The position numbers and the translations under genes were made by a program. A stretch of 50,550 bases of DNA from an archaeon (GTDB lineage Archaea > Asgardarchaeota > Thorarchaeia > Thorarchaeales > Thorarchaeaceae), in contig JAJRWI010000081.1 in the NCBI GenBank assembly GCA_024276825.1, positions 1 to 50,550 on the forward strand, in the 5' to 3' direction. Shown here in pieces: positions 1 to 9,388 of the stretch. Below the pieces are notes generated by a model, which saw only the letters and a program-made list of their open reading frames with translations, did no database searches and was not told the DNA's origin. Position 1 is the first letter of the stretch. Every line of letters begins with the position of its first letter.

Positions 1-3000
1 ATTGCCCACATCATAATAGACGACACTGAAAGTGACATTTTCACCATAGGGAGTAGTCACTGGACTTTGGCCAATATAGATGTCAGTCGGGGCCGCAGTG
101 ACTGATACACTGGTTGAGATTGTCTTGTTGTAATACTTAACTGTAGCACCTGTCCAATTTGCATAGAGTGTCAAGTCTTTGGAACCAATGTCACCCCATT
201 GATCAGCACGAATGATGATGATGTATTCACCAGGGGTGGAGCCATTCTGCGTATGATATTTCAATCCTGGCAGAGTTGGACTGGTGACCTTCATAAGAAC
301 ATTGTATCCAACAGTCGAGCCATTCTCAATTCCTGAATCTGTATCTATGTCATAATACATCACGTAAATTGTAATGTTTGCGGTATAGGGAGTTGGGTCT
401 ACTGGATTAATAAGATAAAAGGAGGTCAAATGCGTGCGAAGTTCTACAGTCACTGTGAATGTATGATTCTGTGCGCCATATCTTTCAACATTGAATATCA
501 CATTGTATGTCTTTAGCACATCAAGGTCCTTGGAATAGATTGTGATCTCATAGACACCTGGGGTTGGTGTTTCCACAACTGTATAGTTCTCATCGCCTGA
601 TGAGTGAATGGCAGACCAGTTGCATGAGATGGAGCTAGCCGCCCCTGTGATTGGAATGTCATGATCAGTGTCAGTATAGGTGATTGTAAACGATGTTGAA
701 TATCCAACTGGGAGTGAAAGATGACTTGTTGATGGAATTGCTGAGGTATGGAGTTCGCGAACTTGAATACTCAAGATTATTGTCCTTGACTCAAAATAGT
801 CTTTGGATGCAGTGATCTCCACATTATAGGTCCCTATCTGAACGTTATTAGTTTCACAGCTGAGCGTGTAATATCCGGGACTACCAACGACTGGTGTGAC
901 AGTATATACATCCAGAGTCCAATTACTTGTGATAAGGGCATCAGTAATTGGCTGTCCAGCTTGATCTTCATAATATAATGAGAATTCTGCCACATCGCCC
1001 AATGGGACATCAACGCCTGGAGCGTCTGAGGAGAATAGATCCGTAGTGTATATCACATTTATTGTGAATGTTCTTTGAATAGAGTCGTAATACTGTTTGG
1101 TCCATTCAAGTGAAACATCAAATCGACCGTTGGAGGGGAGATCTGCTGTGTCAAGGGTCACACTATACTCGCCTGTTCCCATGTCACCCACAACACCGGA
1201 CCCTGCAGCCCACGAATAAGTCATAGTACCTTCAGGAAGTAAATCGCCATTGTCGCTATCATTGACCCGTAGTTGTAAAAGCACTAGGTCACCATAAGTG
1301 ACATTTACAGTCCAAGAAGTTTCTGATCCCACTGGATATCTGACAAACATATCTGTTGCATGATGCACCATGAAGGTTCGTCTAAAGAAGCCCACATTAT
1401 GCGTTGTTGGACTCGATATTGAATCAATGACGAATGCCTGCACTTCCCAAGTCCCAACTGAGGCATTGTAGGCGTCCAAATTGACTAAATTGGTTTCAGC
1501 ATATCCAGATGAGTCCACTGTTGCTTGAAGAGAAACCCACTGAGTACCGTCAGGGGAGTAGACAGTGAAGAAAACAAGATCATTTTGAAAAGTAGGGGAG
1601 AGGGTGGCTCTGAAACGTGTGTCTTCATTTGCTCTGAATGTGTTTGTCATAACCCAACCCGAGCCATCCCAAACCTCAAGGTTCGTTATGATATTGGGGG
1701 ATGTGCCCTTAACTAGCCAGAATCCGTTTTGCGATGTGGTCGTAATTTCATATGCTGATACATTGACCAATTCATCTCCGGGATCACCATAATACCACCC
1801 GGATGTTAGATTAACCGTTCTCGCAATTGGCTGGCCCACATGATAGATATCACGATTAGTGGGCAATGAGATGTTATAGAAGTAATAATCAGAATATCCG
1901 CCTGGGACTGCAGCGTAAAAGTTGGTCACCCATTGAATGTCGGTGTAATTTGATGCAATATAATTATCACCTGTTGCATATGTTTCGGTGTCGCTAACTG
2001 TTAGCACATTGTATCGTCTCGCATATACAGAGACTGCGACATCAATATTGATGCTAATATCTAGGTCCGGTGATGGAGGATTTGGAGAGGGAGTCCAAGA
2101 GAAGTTGGCATAGGCCAGACCTTGCGTCCATGGTGTTGTAGGGTTGTATGTTGCGATTCCGAGTCCAAATGTCTGCGAACCAGAGATGTAGTCTTGAACA
2201 ACTTCACCATTCATTCGCAAATTGATCTGGGAAGGTTTGGCCTTGGCCTTGATGTATACAGTTATGTTGTCAAAACGGCCTTCTGGCAGAATGTCGGGAG
2301 TACGATACCATTCCAGATTTGTGACTCGAAGCCCTGCGAGTATGTTTATGTTTGGAAAACTAAGAGAGGTCGGATCTACTTCTATGAGACCTGTTGAGAA
2401 CCATGTGTTATCATCAGCGATACCATCAAACATGATACTCCATAGCTTGTTTCCACCACTGTCAGGATCACCGTTTGAAACAAAGAGTTCAAAGAAGCCC
2501 GTCATATAGGTGCCCCAATCTCGACAGTCTGCATAATAATCCAAGGAGATACCTGCCCAAGTGACATCGCCACGATCCACATTAATGGTCTGGTTAACAA
2601 AAGCCTTATCGCCAGGGTTATACCAAAAGCCATACAGTCCTGTTGAAGGGTCGTAGTGATAATACCCACCAATCTGAAGCTTTGCTACACCCGTGTCCCA
2701 ACTGGCCGACTGTCGAGTTGTTCCATGGCGCTCAGTTGTATATACATGGCCAGAGCCATTCACTGCAATTCCGTAAACTAGCCTGAAGTTTCCATTTCCA
2801 GTACCATCACTACCCCATTTTCCTGTGTAAGATCCGGTGGACGTGAAGTATTGCACACGGTCATTGCCCATGTCAGCAACGTAAATTGTACCAGATGAAC
2901 TTACAGCAACACCAATGGGATTTCGGAAATATCCATTTGAAGCAGAACCATAGGTTGAATTTTGTGATCCAACCAGACTCGGATAGGCTCCAGTTGAGTC

Positions 3001-4062
3001 AAATCGCTGAACTCGGCAGGTTGAAGTGTCTGCGACAATTACTTCACCATTGTTCTGATTGATTGCGATTCCCGTTGGAGCACGGAACTGACCAGTAGCT
3101 GTTCCTTCAGTGCCCCATTGACCCTGATATACGCCATTTTGGTCGAAGTATTGCACGCGGTCATTTGCCATATCGGTGACGTAAACATAACCGTTGGAGT
3201 TTCTAATTGCCACTCCAACAGGACCATGGAATTGACCATTGCCAGATCCAGCAGAACCCCATGAACCGACGAAGTTTCCGTTCGAGTCAAAAATCTGAAT
3301 TCGGTCATTTCCGTAATCTGCCACATATACATAGTTGGAACTGTTTATTGCAATACCCATTGGCTGGTTGAACTGCCCATTACTAGAGCCCAATGTTCCC
3401 CAGGTCCTTAGAAAATTGCCATTCATATCAAAGACGACGATTCTATGGTTACCAGTATCAGCAACATATACATTTCCAGAAGAGTCAGTTGCAATGCCCC
3501 ACGGATTGCGGAATTGAGTGTTCCCAGTCCCATACGAACCCCAAGTTCCCTCAAAAGTTCCTGCAGATGAAAAGTATTGAACGCGGGTGTTCTCTAAGAA
3601 TGCCCCTTCGACATAAGACGATGAGAATGACCAGCTGCTCTCGTCAGCGAAGTCATAGTTGTTAAGCCAAGTTCTATTCTCTGTTATGCTTGTGACATTA
3701 GTAAAGACCTTGTATCCCTCCCAACCATCGCCCAATGGAACGCTAAGATTTGCGGTGGTTATTGTTTGCGTCGCAGATTGATACCACATCTCTTCATTTG
3801 TAAAAGGGTCAGTTCTAATACCATATTCTGCGCCTATTAGAGGATCTGCAGTGCCCGAGATTTCCGTTGGAGCATTAGCAATGCTATATGTATAAAGGAC
3901 CTCGTCTGGAGCAAGTTCTATAGTCTGACCGTTTCCAATATCTACAATTCTGGTTCCATCACCATTATTGTTCATGATGCCTGATTGTAAACCAAAAAGG
4001 AGCATACTGAACAACATTGGAAACAGCACTATTACTAACTTATGGGCATTTTTCTTATTCAC
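1..4062 (-). CDS. Secreted NHL-repeat beta-propeller / Ig-like surface protein, 3' end outside window
   Basis: The reverse-complement frame is open for all 1354 codons from the GTG at 4062 to base 1, so the C-terminus lies outside the window. A GGAGG ribosome binding site (complement of 4071-4075) sits 8 nt upstream of this GTG and decides the start. Residues 1-28 form a signal peptide (charged start, then a hydrophobic core). Residues about 155-445 are five to six NHL repeats with the pattern GIAxxxxGxVYVADxxNDRVQ, enough for one six-bladed propeller. A beta-rich domain follows, then at least four Ig-like/macroglobulin-like domains of about 100 residues, rich in Asn-X-Ser/Thr sequons. NHL propellers usually bind proteins or glycans, so an adhesive or ligand-binding surface role is inferred. 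A C-terminal membrane anchor, as in the neighbouring surface proteins, is expected but not visible. Confidence 0.85.
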   Translation of the reverse strand, partial: MNKKNAHKLVIVLFPMLFSMLLFGLQSGIMNNNGDGTRIVDIGNGQTIELAPDEVLYTYSIANAPTEISGTADPLIGAEYGIRTDPFTNEEMWYQSATQTITTANLSVPLGDGWEGYKVFTNVTSITENRTWLNNYDFADESSWSFSSSYVEGAFLENTRVQYFSSAGTFEGTWGSYGTGNTQFRNPWGIATDSSGNVYVADTGNHRIVVFDMNGNFLRTWGTLGSSNGQFNQPMGIAINSSNYVYVADYGNDRIQIFDSNGNFVGSWGSAGSGNGQFHGPVGVAIRNSNGYVYVTDMANDRVQYFDQNGVYQGQWGTEGTATGQFRAPTGIAINQNNGEVIVADTSTCRVQRFDSTGAYPSLVGSQNSTYGSASNGYFRNPIGVAVSSSGTIYVADMGNDRVQYFTSTGSYTGKWGSDGTGNGNFRLVYGIAVNGSGHVYTTERHGTTRQSASWDTGVAKLQIGGYYHYDPSTGLYGFWYNPGDKAFVNQTINVDRGDVTWAGISLDYYADCRDWGTYMTGFFELFVSNGDPDSGGNKLWSIMFDGIADDNTWFSTGLIEVDPTSLSFPNINILAGLRVTNLEWYRTPDILPEGRFDNITVYIKAKAKPSQINLRMNGEVVQDYISGSQTFGLGIATYNPTTPWTQGLAYANFSWTPSPNPPSPDLDISINIDVAVSVYARRYNVLTVSDTETYATGDNYIASNYTDIQWVTNFYAAVPGGYSDYYFYNISLPTNRDIYHVGQPIARTVNLTSGWYYGDPGDELVNVSAYEITTTSQNGFWLVKGTSPNIITNLEVWDGSGWVMTNTFRANEDTRFRATLSPTFQNDLVFFTVYSPDGTQWVSLQATVDSSGYAETNLVNLDAYNASVGTWEVQAFVIDSISSPTTHNVGFFRRTFMVHHATDMFVRYPVGSETSWTVNVTYGDLVLLQLRVNDSDNGDLLPEGTMTYSWAAGSGVVGDMGTGEYSVTLDTADLPSNGRFDVSLEWTKQYYDSIQRTFTINVIYTTDLFSSDAPGVDVPLGDVAEFSLYYEDQAGQPITDALITSNWTLDVYTVTPVVGSPGYYTLSCETNNVQIGTYNVEITASKDYFESRTIILSIQVRELHTSAIPSTSHLSLPVGYSTSFTITYTDTDHDIPITGAASSISCNWSAIHSSGDENYTVVETPTPGVYEITIYSKDLDVLKTYNVIFNVERYGAQNHTFTVTVELRTHLTSFYLINPVDPTPYTANITIYVMYYDIDTDSGIENGSTVGYNVLMKVTSPTLPGLKYHTQNGSTPGEYIIIIRADQWGDIGSKDLTLYANWTGATVKYYNKTISTSVSVTAAPTDIYIGQSPVTTPYGENVTFSVVYYDVGN

Positions 4063-4242
4063 CGCAATGTCCTCCACGGATGGACCGTGTTCTTGATATA
4101 CTGCGCTCCATGTTTTTGTGAACTTGCGAATAAACGAGTATAAAAGATTCCTTGTCCATTTATTCATTCCGTAAAAAGAATGATACTACGATTTTTAGGG
4201 AGAGGATTCATTATAGCACATATGATTGATTTATTGAGATTT

Positions 4243-4308
4243 ATCTATAATATAATAGAGAGTGAATTTAATATAGAATTATAGCATTATAGCTATTATA
4301 TTATAGAT
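4243..4308 (-). terminator. 16-bp perfect AT-rich inverted repeat downstream of the metalloprotease gene
   Basis: Bases 4243-4258 and 4293-4308 are exact reverse complements (16 bp, 34-nt loop). The repeat begins about 20 nt past the stop of the protease gene on the minus strand and lies about 180 nt upstream of the NHL-protein start. It could form a long stem in the 3' UTR and act as terminator or RNA-stability element, or be a dyad operator for the NHL gene. The stem is almost entirely A/T, so it would be weak at high temperature. Confidence 0.4.
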
Positions 4309-4328
4309 CATGTTGAGGTCGAGTAAGA

Positions 4329-6488
4329 CTATGATTGCCTCCGGATAACCACCGCAATAGCGATTAAGATAACCCCACAGACCAGTCCAATAATAATGAC
4401 CTCCACCGGGATTGGATACGGAACAGGTTTATTCTTGACATACTCTAGAGGAGAGGTTTTTGCATGGTTCATTCCCATGTCCCAAGCCTCAATCCATATC
4501 TTAAGAGAATTATCAAGTTCTGGCATTGGAATAGTGGCGGTCCAGTTGCTGTAATCAAACTCACATGGATAAACCAGTTCTGTTTCATCGTCAATTAGGA
4601 TATGGACTGTTACATTGTCAATAGCAGAAAGGCCACTTGAAACAGTCGCCCACACAGTGAATTCATCGCCAGAGAGATTTTCAGGAATCACACCCCATTT
4701 ATCAATCTCTGGAGGTTCAATGTCGACCATAGAATATTGAAAGCGTTCGAGCCAGACCTTAGCGAGTTCGAACTCTTCGTAGCAGCTCTTCCAGTCCATG
4801 ATATTGTAGCATTCAATTGCGTGATTGATATGAGAGAGGGCCATAGACTGAGCATATAGGGTTTCCTCACGGGGTTCATAAGGCACTTGAGCCGCTATTG
4901 TGAGATATGAACCAATGACTTCTTGTTGCATTTGATCGAGATATGTGGACTGCACAAAGTTCTGATCGAATGTGGCGGTGCCATTATGAAAAGCAAAGTA
5001 CCCCATAGGACCATAACTGAAGTCGCCAGCATAATGGCCATAGCTCCATGTATGCATAAGGCCTATTGCATGCATGGTTTCATGAAGCTGAACAGCGGAG
5101 ATTCCGTCCTTTGGGGTGACTCCATCGGGCCTGTAGTATCGTTCCCAGCTCTTCCAAATCACAGTCTGACCATTACCGCCAAGACCTGTGTAAGTGCGGT
5201 TATAGACATGCATCTCCATGTTCTTCTTTATGAACACCACTCCGAAAACATTAATGTTCTCGCTGAAAATGTCCACATATTTCCAACGCATCTCGTTTGC
5301 TATTGCATAAAACATTGAAGACCCATCAACTATAGTGGTGCCATTTGAATCAACATATGCATAATTCCAGAACAGCTCGTTCCAATCTGACTCCTGTTCG
5401 ATGTCCAAAAAGTCAATCTTAACAGTCCAGTCAATGAAGGGCAGGAGTTCCTCAAGATGTGCCTTCTGCATTTCAGCATTCGTCACCCACCGTAAACTGT
5501 CTACTGAAATGCCCTGATTGACATCCATAGCAAACACAAGACCGCGCAAGAGGCCTTGTTGTACATACTTGGAGGGATAGTTCTGTGAGGGGGCTAAAAG
5601 ATATGAAATTGGTTCATTGATGTAATTATGAAGATAGAAACTCAACTCTGTTATGCCAGCAGAGGTTGAGAGATCAACGGATGCCACTTTGTCCTCAAGA
5701 TCCATTGTGCAATGTTCGGGTTGATCATTGTATGGCGGGTCACCCCACCAGATTCTCGCCCAGCGTAAATACCACTGATCAGCAGAGGGATCAAGGACAT
5801 AGAAGTTTCCCCTTCTGCCACCAAAGCCGGGATATTCAAAGGTAATATTTGGGTTCAGTGCGTTGTCCCACTCAAGTCGGAACCAGTCTTGCTCATTTCC
5901 AGTATCTGGGTCAACAGGATGATAGTCATACCAATGCTCGAATGAATGGTCTGGGGAGTCGAACTCGCTGAAATTCAACAGATAGAAGTTGTATCCAAGA
6001 TTAGGAGGAGAGATTCCAGGATTGTCAACTAGCCAGTCTTCCACAGCATAGGCATCGATCTCTCTTCCCGCACGGGGATAGAAAATTCGCTGTGGTTCAT
6101 CAAGATGGGTTTCATGATATTCAAGCGCTGACTCATTGAGTTGAGTGCCTATATCATCACCAATAATCGAGTTTTCAAGCATTATGTTGCGAAGATTGTC
6201 GGCATAATCGGCGCCCATGAATTGTGTTTCATATTCATATCGATAGATGATATCGGGATCAGTTGCATGATGGATCTCAGTAGGAAGGCCATCTAAAATT
6301 GTATCGAGATCAATAATGGAGGAATCGTAGTTGACAAAGATGAGGTTAATTGTCCAGTTTCTTATTACATTCTTTGTGAGTGTCTGTGCAACTGGTTGAT
6401 ATGAAACTACTGGTGCACCAATGACATTAGGAGTCTGAAGATTCATTATCAGAATGATTGTGATTAAAACAAGACTGTGGGCACGCAT
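4329..6488 (-). CDS. Membrane-anchored metzincin-type zinc metalloprotease
   Basis: The 719-residue protein starts with a signal peptide (about residues 1-24) and ends with one membrane helix (about 690-714) followed by a short RRQS tail, so the bulk lies outside the cell. Residues 469-479 read HETMHAIGLMH, a complete metzincin zinc site HExxHxxGxxH with three His ligands and the catalytic Glu. About 20 residues later YGPMGY fits the metzincin Met-turn. The roughly 440 residues before the motif are acidic and aromatic-rich and match no family I recognise; a beta-sandwich-like domain lies between the catalytic part and the membrane helix. A role in processing surface or extracellular proteins is inferred. 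The neighbour downstream on the same strand is the NHL surface protein, separated by a long inverted repeat, so they are probably separate transcripts. Exact peptidase family is unassigned. Confidence 0.8.
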   Translation of the reverse strand: MRAHSLVLITIILIMNLQTPNVIGAPVVSYQPVAQTLTKNVIRNWTINLIFVNYDSSIIDLDTILDGLPTEIHHATDPDIIYRYEYETQFMGADYADNLRNIMLENSIIGDDIGTQLNESALEYHETHLDEPQRIFYPRAGREIDAYAVEDWLVDNPGISPPNLGYNFYLLNFSEFDSPDHSFEHWYDYHPVDPDTGNEQDWFRLEWDNALNPNITFEYPGFGGRRGNFYVLDPSADQWYLRWARIWWGDPPYNDQPEHCTMDLEDKVASVDLSTSAGITELSFYLHNYINEPISYLLAPSQNYPSKYVQQGLLRGLVFAMDVNQGISVDSLRWVTNAEMQKAHLEELLPFIDWTVKIDFLDIEQESDWNELFWNYAYVDSNGTTIVDGSSMFYAIANEMRWKYVDIFSENINVFGVVFIKKNMEMHVYNRTYTGLGGNGQTVIWKSWERYYRPDGVTPKDGISAVQLHETMHAIGLMHTWSYGHYAGDFSYGPMGYFAFHNGTATFDQNFVQSTYLDQMQQEVIGSYLTIAAQVPYEPREETLYAQSMALSHINHAIECYNIMDWKSCYEEFELAKVWLERFQYSMVDIEPPEIDKWGVIPENLSGDEFTVWATVSSGLSAIDNVTVHILIDDETELVYPCEFDYSNWTATIPMPELDNSLKIWIEAWDMGMNHAKTSPLEYVKNKPVPYPIPVEVIIIGLVCGVILIAIAVVIRRQS

Positions 6489-6907
6489 ATGATAGACCTA
6501 GAGCAAGTGCATATTAATTAAAGGTTTCAAGTAATAGTTAGTATTAAATTATCAGAATTGACTATGAAATGAGACCACCGTATAATTTTTTCCAAAAATA
6601 GAATATATGAGATATTGGTAATAATCAATATTGCAATACTTCCAATTGTTTATATTTTATTACGAATGTCATTATAATATTATAGATGAATATCATATCA
6701 CAAGTATTATATATTTATAATCCAAAAATAAACTGGCGTCGGTGTAAATAGCCTTAACACCAATATTTGCACTTGTTGAGTCAAAAACTTCATTTTTCAG
6801 CCGGCGCTTGTATCTTTCTCAAGTTATCGCATTTTTATTATGAGTAGTAAAGTCATCAATTTTGAAAATTCCATATGCACACATCAATGCGTTGATTCTT
6901 GGCAATA
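6489..6907. other. AT-rich intergenic region holding a 74-nt GC-rich foldable segment (6735-6808)
   Basis: This 419-base gap separates the protease gene from the TPR gene, both on the minus strand. Most of it is strongly A/T with short palindromes and should contain the protease promoter. Within it, 6735-6742 (GGCGTCGG) can pair with 6801-6808 (CCGGCGCT) over 8 bp including two G-U pairs. The enclosed 58 nt can form a 4-bp GTGT/ACAC hairpin, a CAATA/TGTTG hairpin and an AAAAA/TTTTT hairpin. Length and layout resemble a tRNA cloverleaf, but loop sizes and conserved tRNA bases do not match. I see no open reading frame of note here. Confidence 0.3.
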
Positions 6908-8488
6908 TTAATTGATAAGGCCTAACTCTGAAACAAAATTCTTCACTGATGAGATGTAATCAGAAACCTCGTCCTTGCTTATTTTGAAATCTTCATCAGG
7001 CTTTGAGATTTTATCAGCAACATCGTATCCAGCAAGTGCCGTCCTAGTCTTCTTTGACCTTTCAAGAAGAAGCCGGGCATTCTCAGCAATGTAATGATTC
7101 TTTGTCTTTGCTTCAGCAATAACGCTGCTAATTCGTTCTTCGGCAGTATCAAAATTATTATTCAAGACATCAATCAGAGAAACTGCCAATTTAGCATGCC
7201 AGATCAAAACTACATTTTTCATGTCCAGTGCCTTTTGTTCAATGGTCAATAATGTGTCAAGTGCCTTATCAAGATCATTGCTTTTTAGAAACAATTGAGT
7301 TTCCAAGAGAAGCAGAAACATATGTTCTAGAACCATGTTGTTAATTCGAGAATCTTCCTTCAAATCACAGAGGATTTGAAATGCATCATCATAATGATAT
7401 TGTTTCATTTGAATTTCGGCTTTAATTAGATGATATCGGATATACCATCCATAGTTTTTCTCAAGATGAGACCCATACTCTTCTAGTTCAGAGATATATT
7501 CAAGAGCTCTATCAATTCTGTCCATTTTTGTCATTAGATAAGCTAAGCTCAGAAAGACTTCAACAGGCGGAATGCGTGCTCGTTCAAAATGGATCTTAGC
7601 GCGGTTCAGATGTTCTAATGCTTGATCAAAATCACCACGATTTTCAAGTAGTTCTGCAATATTCCTCAAGACATATGCAATGCCTTCATCATCATTTGCT
7701 TTTTCACTAACTTCAAGTGCCCGATAATAGTAAGACAGCGCTTCATCATTCAATCCCATTTCAAGGAAGATATTGGCAATATTGTTCAGTGCAATTGAAA
7801 CTCCAATCAAGTCATCTTCGAGGTATTGAAGACTTTGATTATAGCAGTCTATCGCATCATCGTTATTTCCCAGCGCGTGTTCAATGGCTCCAAGTGTGTT
7901 GTAGCAGAGAGAAAATGCAAAATCAGAACCATTAAGCGAACTTTCAATTGCTTCGAGGAGTAGCTTTTTCGCCTCTAGTGCCCTCCCAGTTCTAAGCCAA
8001 ACATAGCCCAGACTGTTTGCAATGAATAATCGTAAAGTGTCATCATTGGACACTCTTGAGAGTTCAAGTCCTTTCAAATAGTACTTGATTGCTTCGTCAT
8101 CATGACCCAGTTTTACAAGTGCGCGGCCTAACCAATAATTAGATTTGGCCTCAATACTGAAGTAACCAATATTATGAGAAATAGTAATAGACTGCTCCAA
8201 AAGTTCTTTTGCTTCTTGATTTTGATTTAGTCGAAAAAGAGCGATACCTACAATACACATAATTTCACATTTCAAATCGGCAGGAGGATTATGCGATAAG
8301 AGCTCTTGACCTAGAGTGATTGCATCCTCATATTGTCTATTGTCCAATTTCTCTTGTATTTCACTAATGCTCAATTCTTGTTCTTGTCTTTTTTTTTGAA
8401 CAAAAATAATCACCAACAATATCATTAAGAACACTGCAAGAATCAGATAAGAGGGCATCATTATCATAAAGAGATGACAATATATCAT
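6908..8488 (-). CDS. Membrane-anchored tetratricopeptide-repeat (TPR) protein
   Basis: The 526-residue protein begins with a hydrophobic segment (about residues 11-30) followed by the basic stretch KKRQEQ, indicating a single N-terminal membrane anchor with the rest facing the cytoplasm. From about residue 35 to 480 it consists of some ten helical TPR-type repeats of 36-40 residues. The repeats in the middle (for example around IANIFLEMGLNDEALSYYYR) are of the kinesin-light-chain/LGN type. Such repeats are protein-binding scaffolds and no enzymatic motif is seen. The start is uncertain: ATG codons lie at residues 1, 8, 10 and 11. It is divergent from the MinD/ParA-like gene, with start codons only about 40 bp apart, so the two promoters must overlap and may be co-regulated. 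Confidence 0.75.
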   Translation of the reverse strand: MIYCHLFMIMMPSYLILAVFLMILLVIIFVQKKRQEQELSISEIQEKLDNRQYEDAITLGQELLSHNPPADLKCEIMCIVGIALFRLNQNQEAKELLEQSITISHNIGYFSIEAKSNYWLGRALVKLGHDDEAIKYYLKGLELSRVSNDDTLRLFIANSLGYVWLRTGRALEAKKLLLEAIESSLNGSDFAFSLCYNTLGAIEHALGNNDDAIDCYNQSLQYLEDDLIGVSIALNNIANIFLEMGLNDEALSYYYRALEVSEKANDDEGIAYVLRNIAELLENRGDFDQALEHLNRAKIHFERARIPPVEVFLSLAYLMTKMDRIDRALEYISELEEYGSHLEKNYGWYIRYHLIKAEIQMKQYHYDDAFQILCDLKEDSRINNMVLEHMFLLLLETQLFLKSNDLDKALDTLLTIEQKALDMKNVVLIWHAKLAVSLIDVLNNNFDTAEERISSVIAEAKTKNHYIAENARLLLERSKKTRTALAGYDVADKISKPDEDFKISKDEVSDYISSVKNFVSELGLIN

Positions 8489-8530
8489 AAAAAACTTTAA
8501 TCTAACATATATGACAGAAATTTAATCGAG

Positions 8531-9305
8531 GTGCGTTTTTCTGAAGAGCTTTGGAATCCACTCATACAAGGGTGGAACTGGAAAAACTACTATTTCTGCA
8601 AATCTGGCTGCAATTCTTGCAAAACAGGGCTACGATGTTGTCTTATTGGAAATGGACTTTCAAGCGCCTAGCCTGCATACATTATTTGGAATTAGTCCTA
8701 GAGACAAATATGTAAACGATTTTCTTTGCGAGGAGGCAACATGGGAAGAAGTGTTTGTCGAACTTGGCGATGAAAAGAAGATGGAGGGTCTCTTAGTAAT
8801 TGGGTTTGCAAATCCTGATATTGGTGAGATAAAGAAGATTCTTGCAAAGGACCGCAAGTGGCACATGCAAGCAATATCGCAACTTCTTGTTCTGAAGAAA
8901 AAGCTACAAGATGAAGGTTTTGACTTTCTAATAATGGACTCAGCCCCAGGTGTGCATTATAGTAGTATCAACACTGTAGTTGCTTCGGATACAACCATTT
9001 TAGTGGCCAAAATGGACAACTTTGACTTTGATGGGACCATTGCTTTGCTCGATGACTTGCTTGCACCATTAAACAAGCCAACATTCATTCTCTTTAACAA
9101 GGTTGTTGAAATGCTCTTGACTGATCAACAAAGAGCTGTTGATATTGCCAAGAGTATATTTCAGGACAAGAGTGAGATAATTGGTTTTGTGCCATGCTAT
9201 TGTAGTGTGCCTCTTGGTATGGGAAGTGAGATCTTAGCTCTCACAAAACCCGACATGCCATTTGTGAGAGAACTGAACGAAATTTCAAAGATACTAGCAC
9301 GATAG
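8531..9305 (+). CDS. MinD/ParA-type P-loop ATPase, with an apparent +1 frameshift at the 5' end
   Basis: The conserved frame runs from about 8541 to the TAG at 9303-9305 (254 codons). It carries the deviant Walker A KGGTGKTT about 12 residues in, the switch EMDFQAPS, and the Walker B/switch II MDSAPG, as in MinD/ParA/Mrp ATPases that dimerise on ATP and position membrane or DNA-bound cargo. No ATG, GTG or TTG lies in this frame between the upstream TAA (8523-8525) and the P-loop; the first is TTG at 8646, which would remove Walker A. A GTG at 8531 would give the natural N-terminus VRFLKSFG if the five-T run at 8536-8540 had four T. I infer a one-base insertion, real or a sequencing error. The neighbour downstream is a longin-like protein, suggesting a membrane-linked function. 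Confidence 0.75.
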
Positions 9306-9388
9306 GAGTTTTATGGATAAATATCGGAGATTATTGGAATATATGATTCTATGAGATATGCCTTCAAGTATATGGATGTGGGAAACGA

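Noticed and set aside
4923..5318. 131-codon plus-strand ORF over the metalloprotease
   Set aside because: Antisense to the region encoding the zinc motif; the sense strand is well supported.
6735..6808. tRNA gene
   Set aside because: The anticodon arm and T-loop do not fit; the loops have wrong sizes and conserved bases are missing, so I list it only as a foldable segment.
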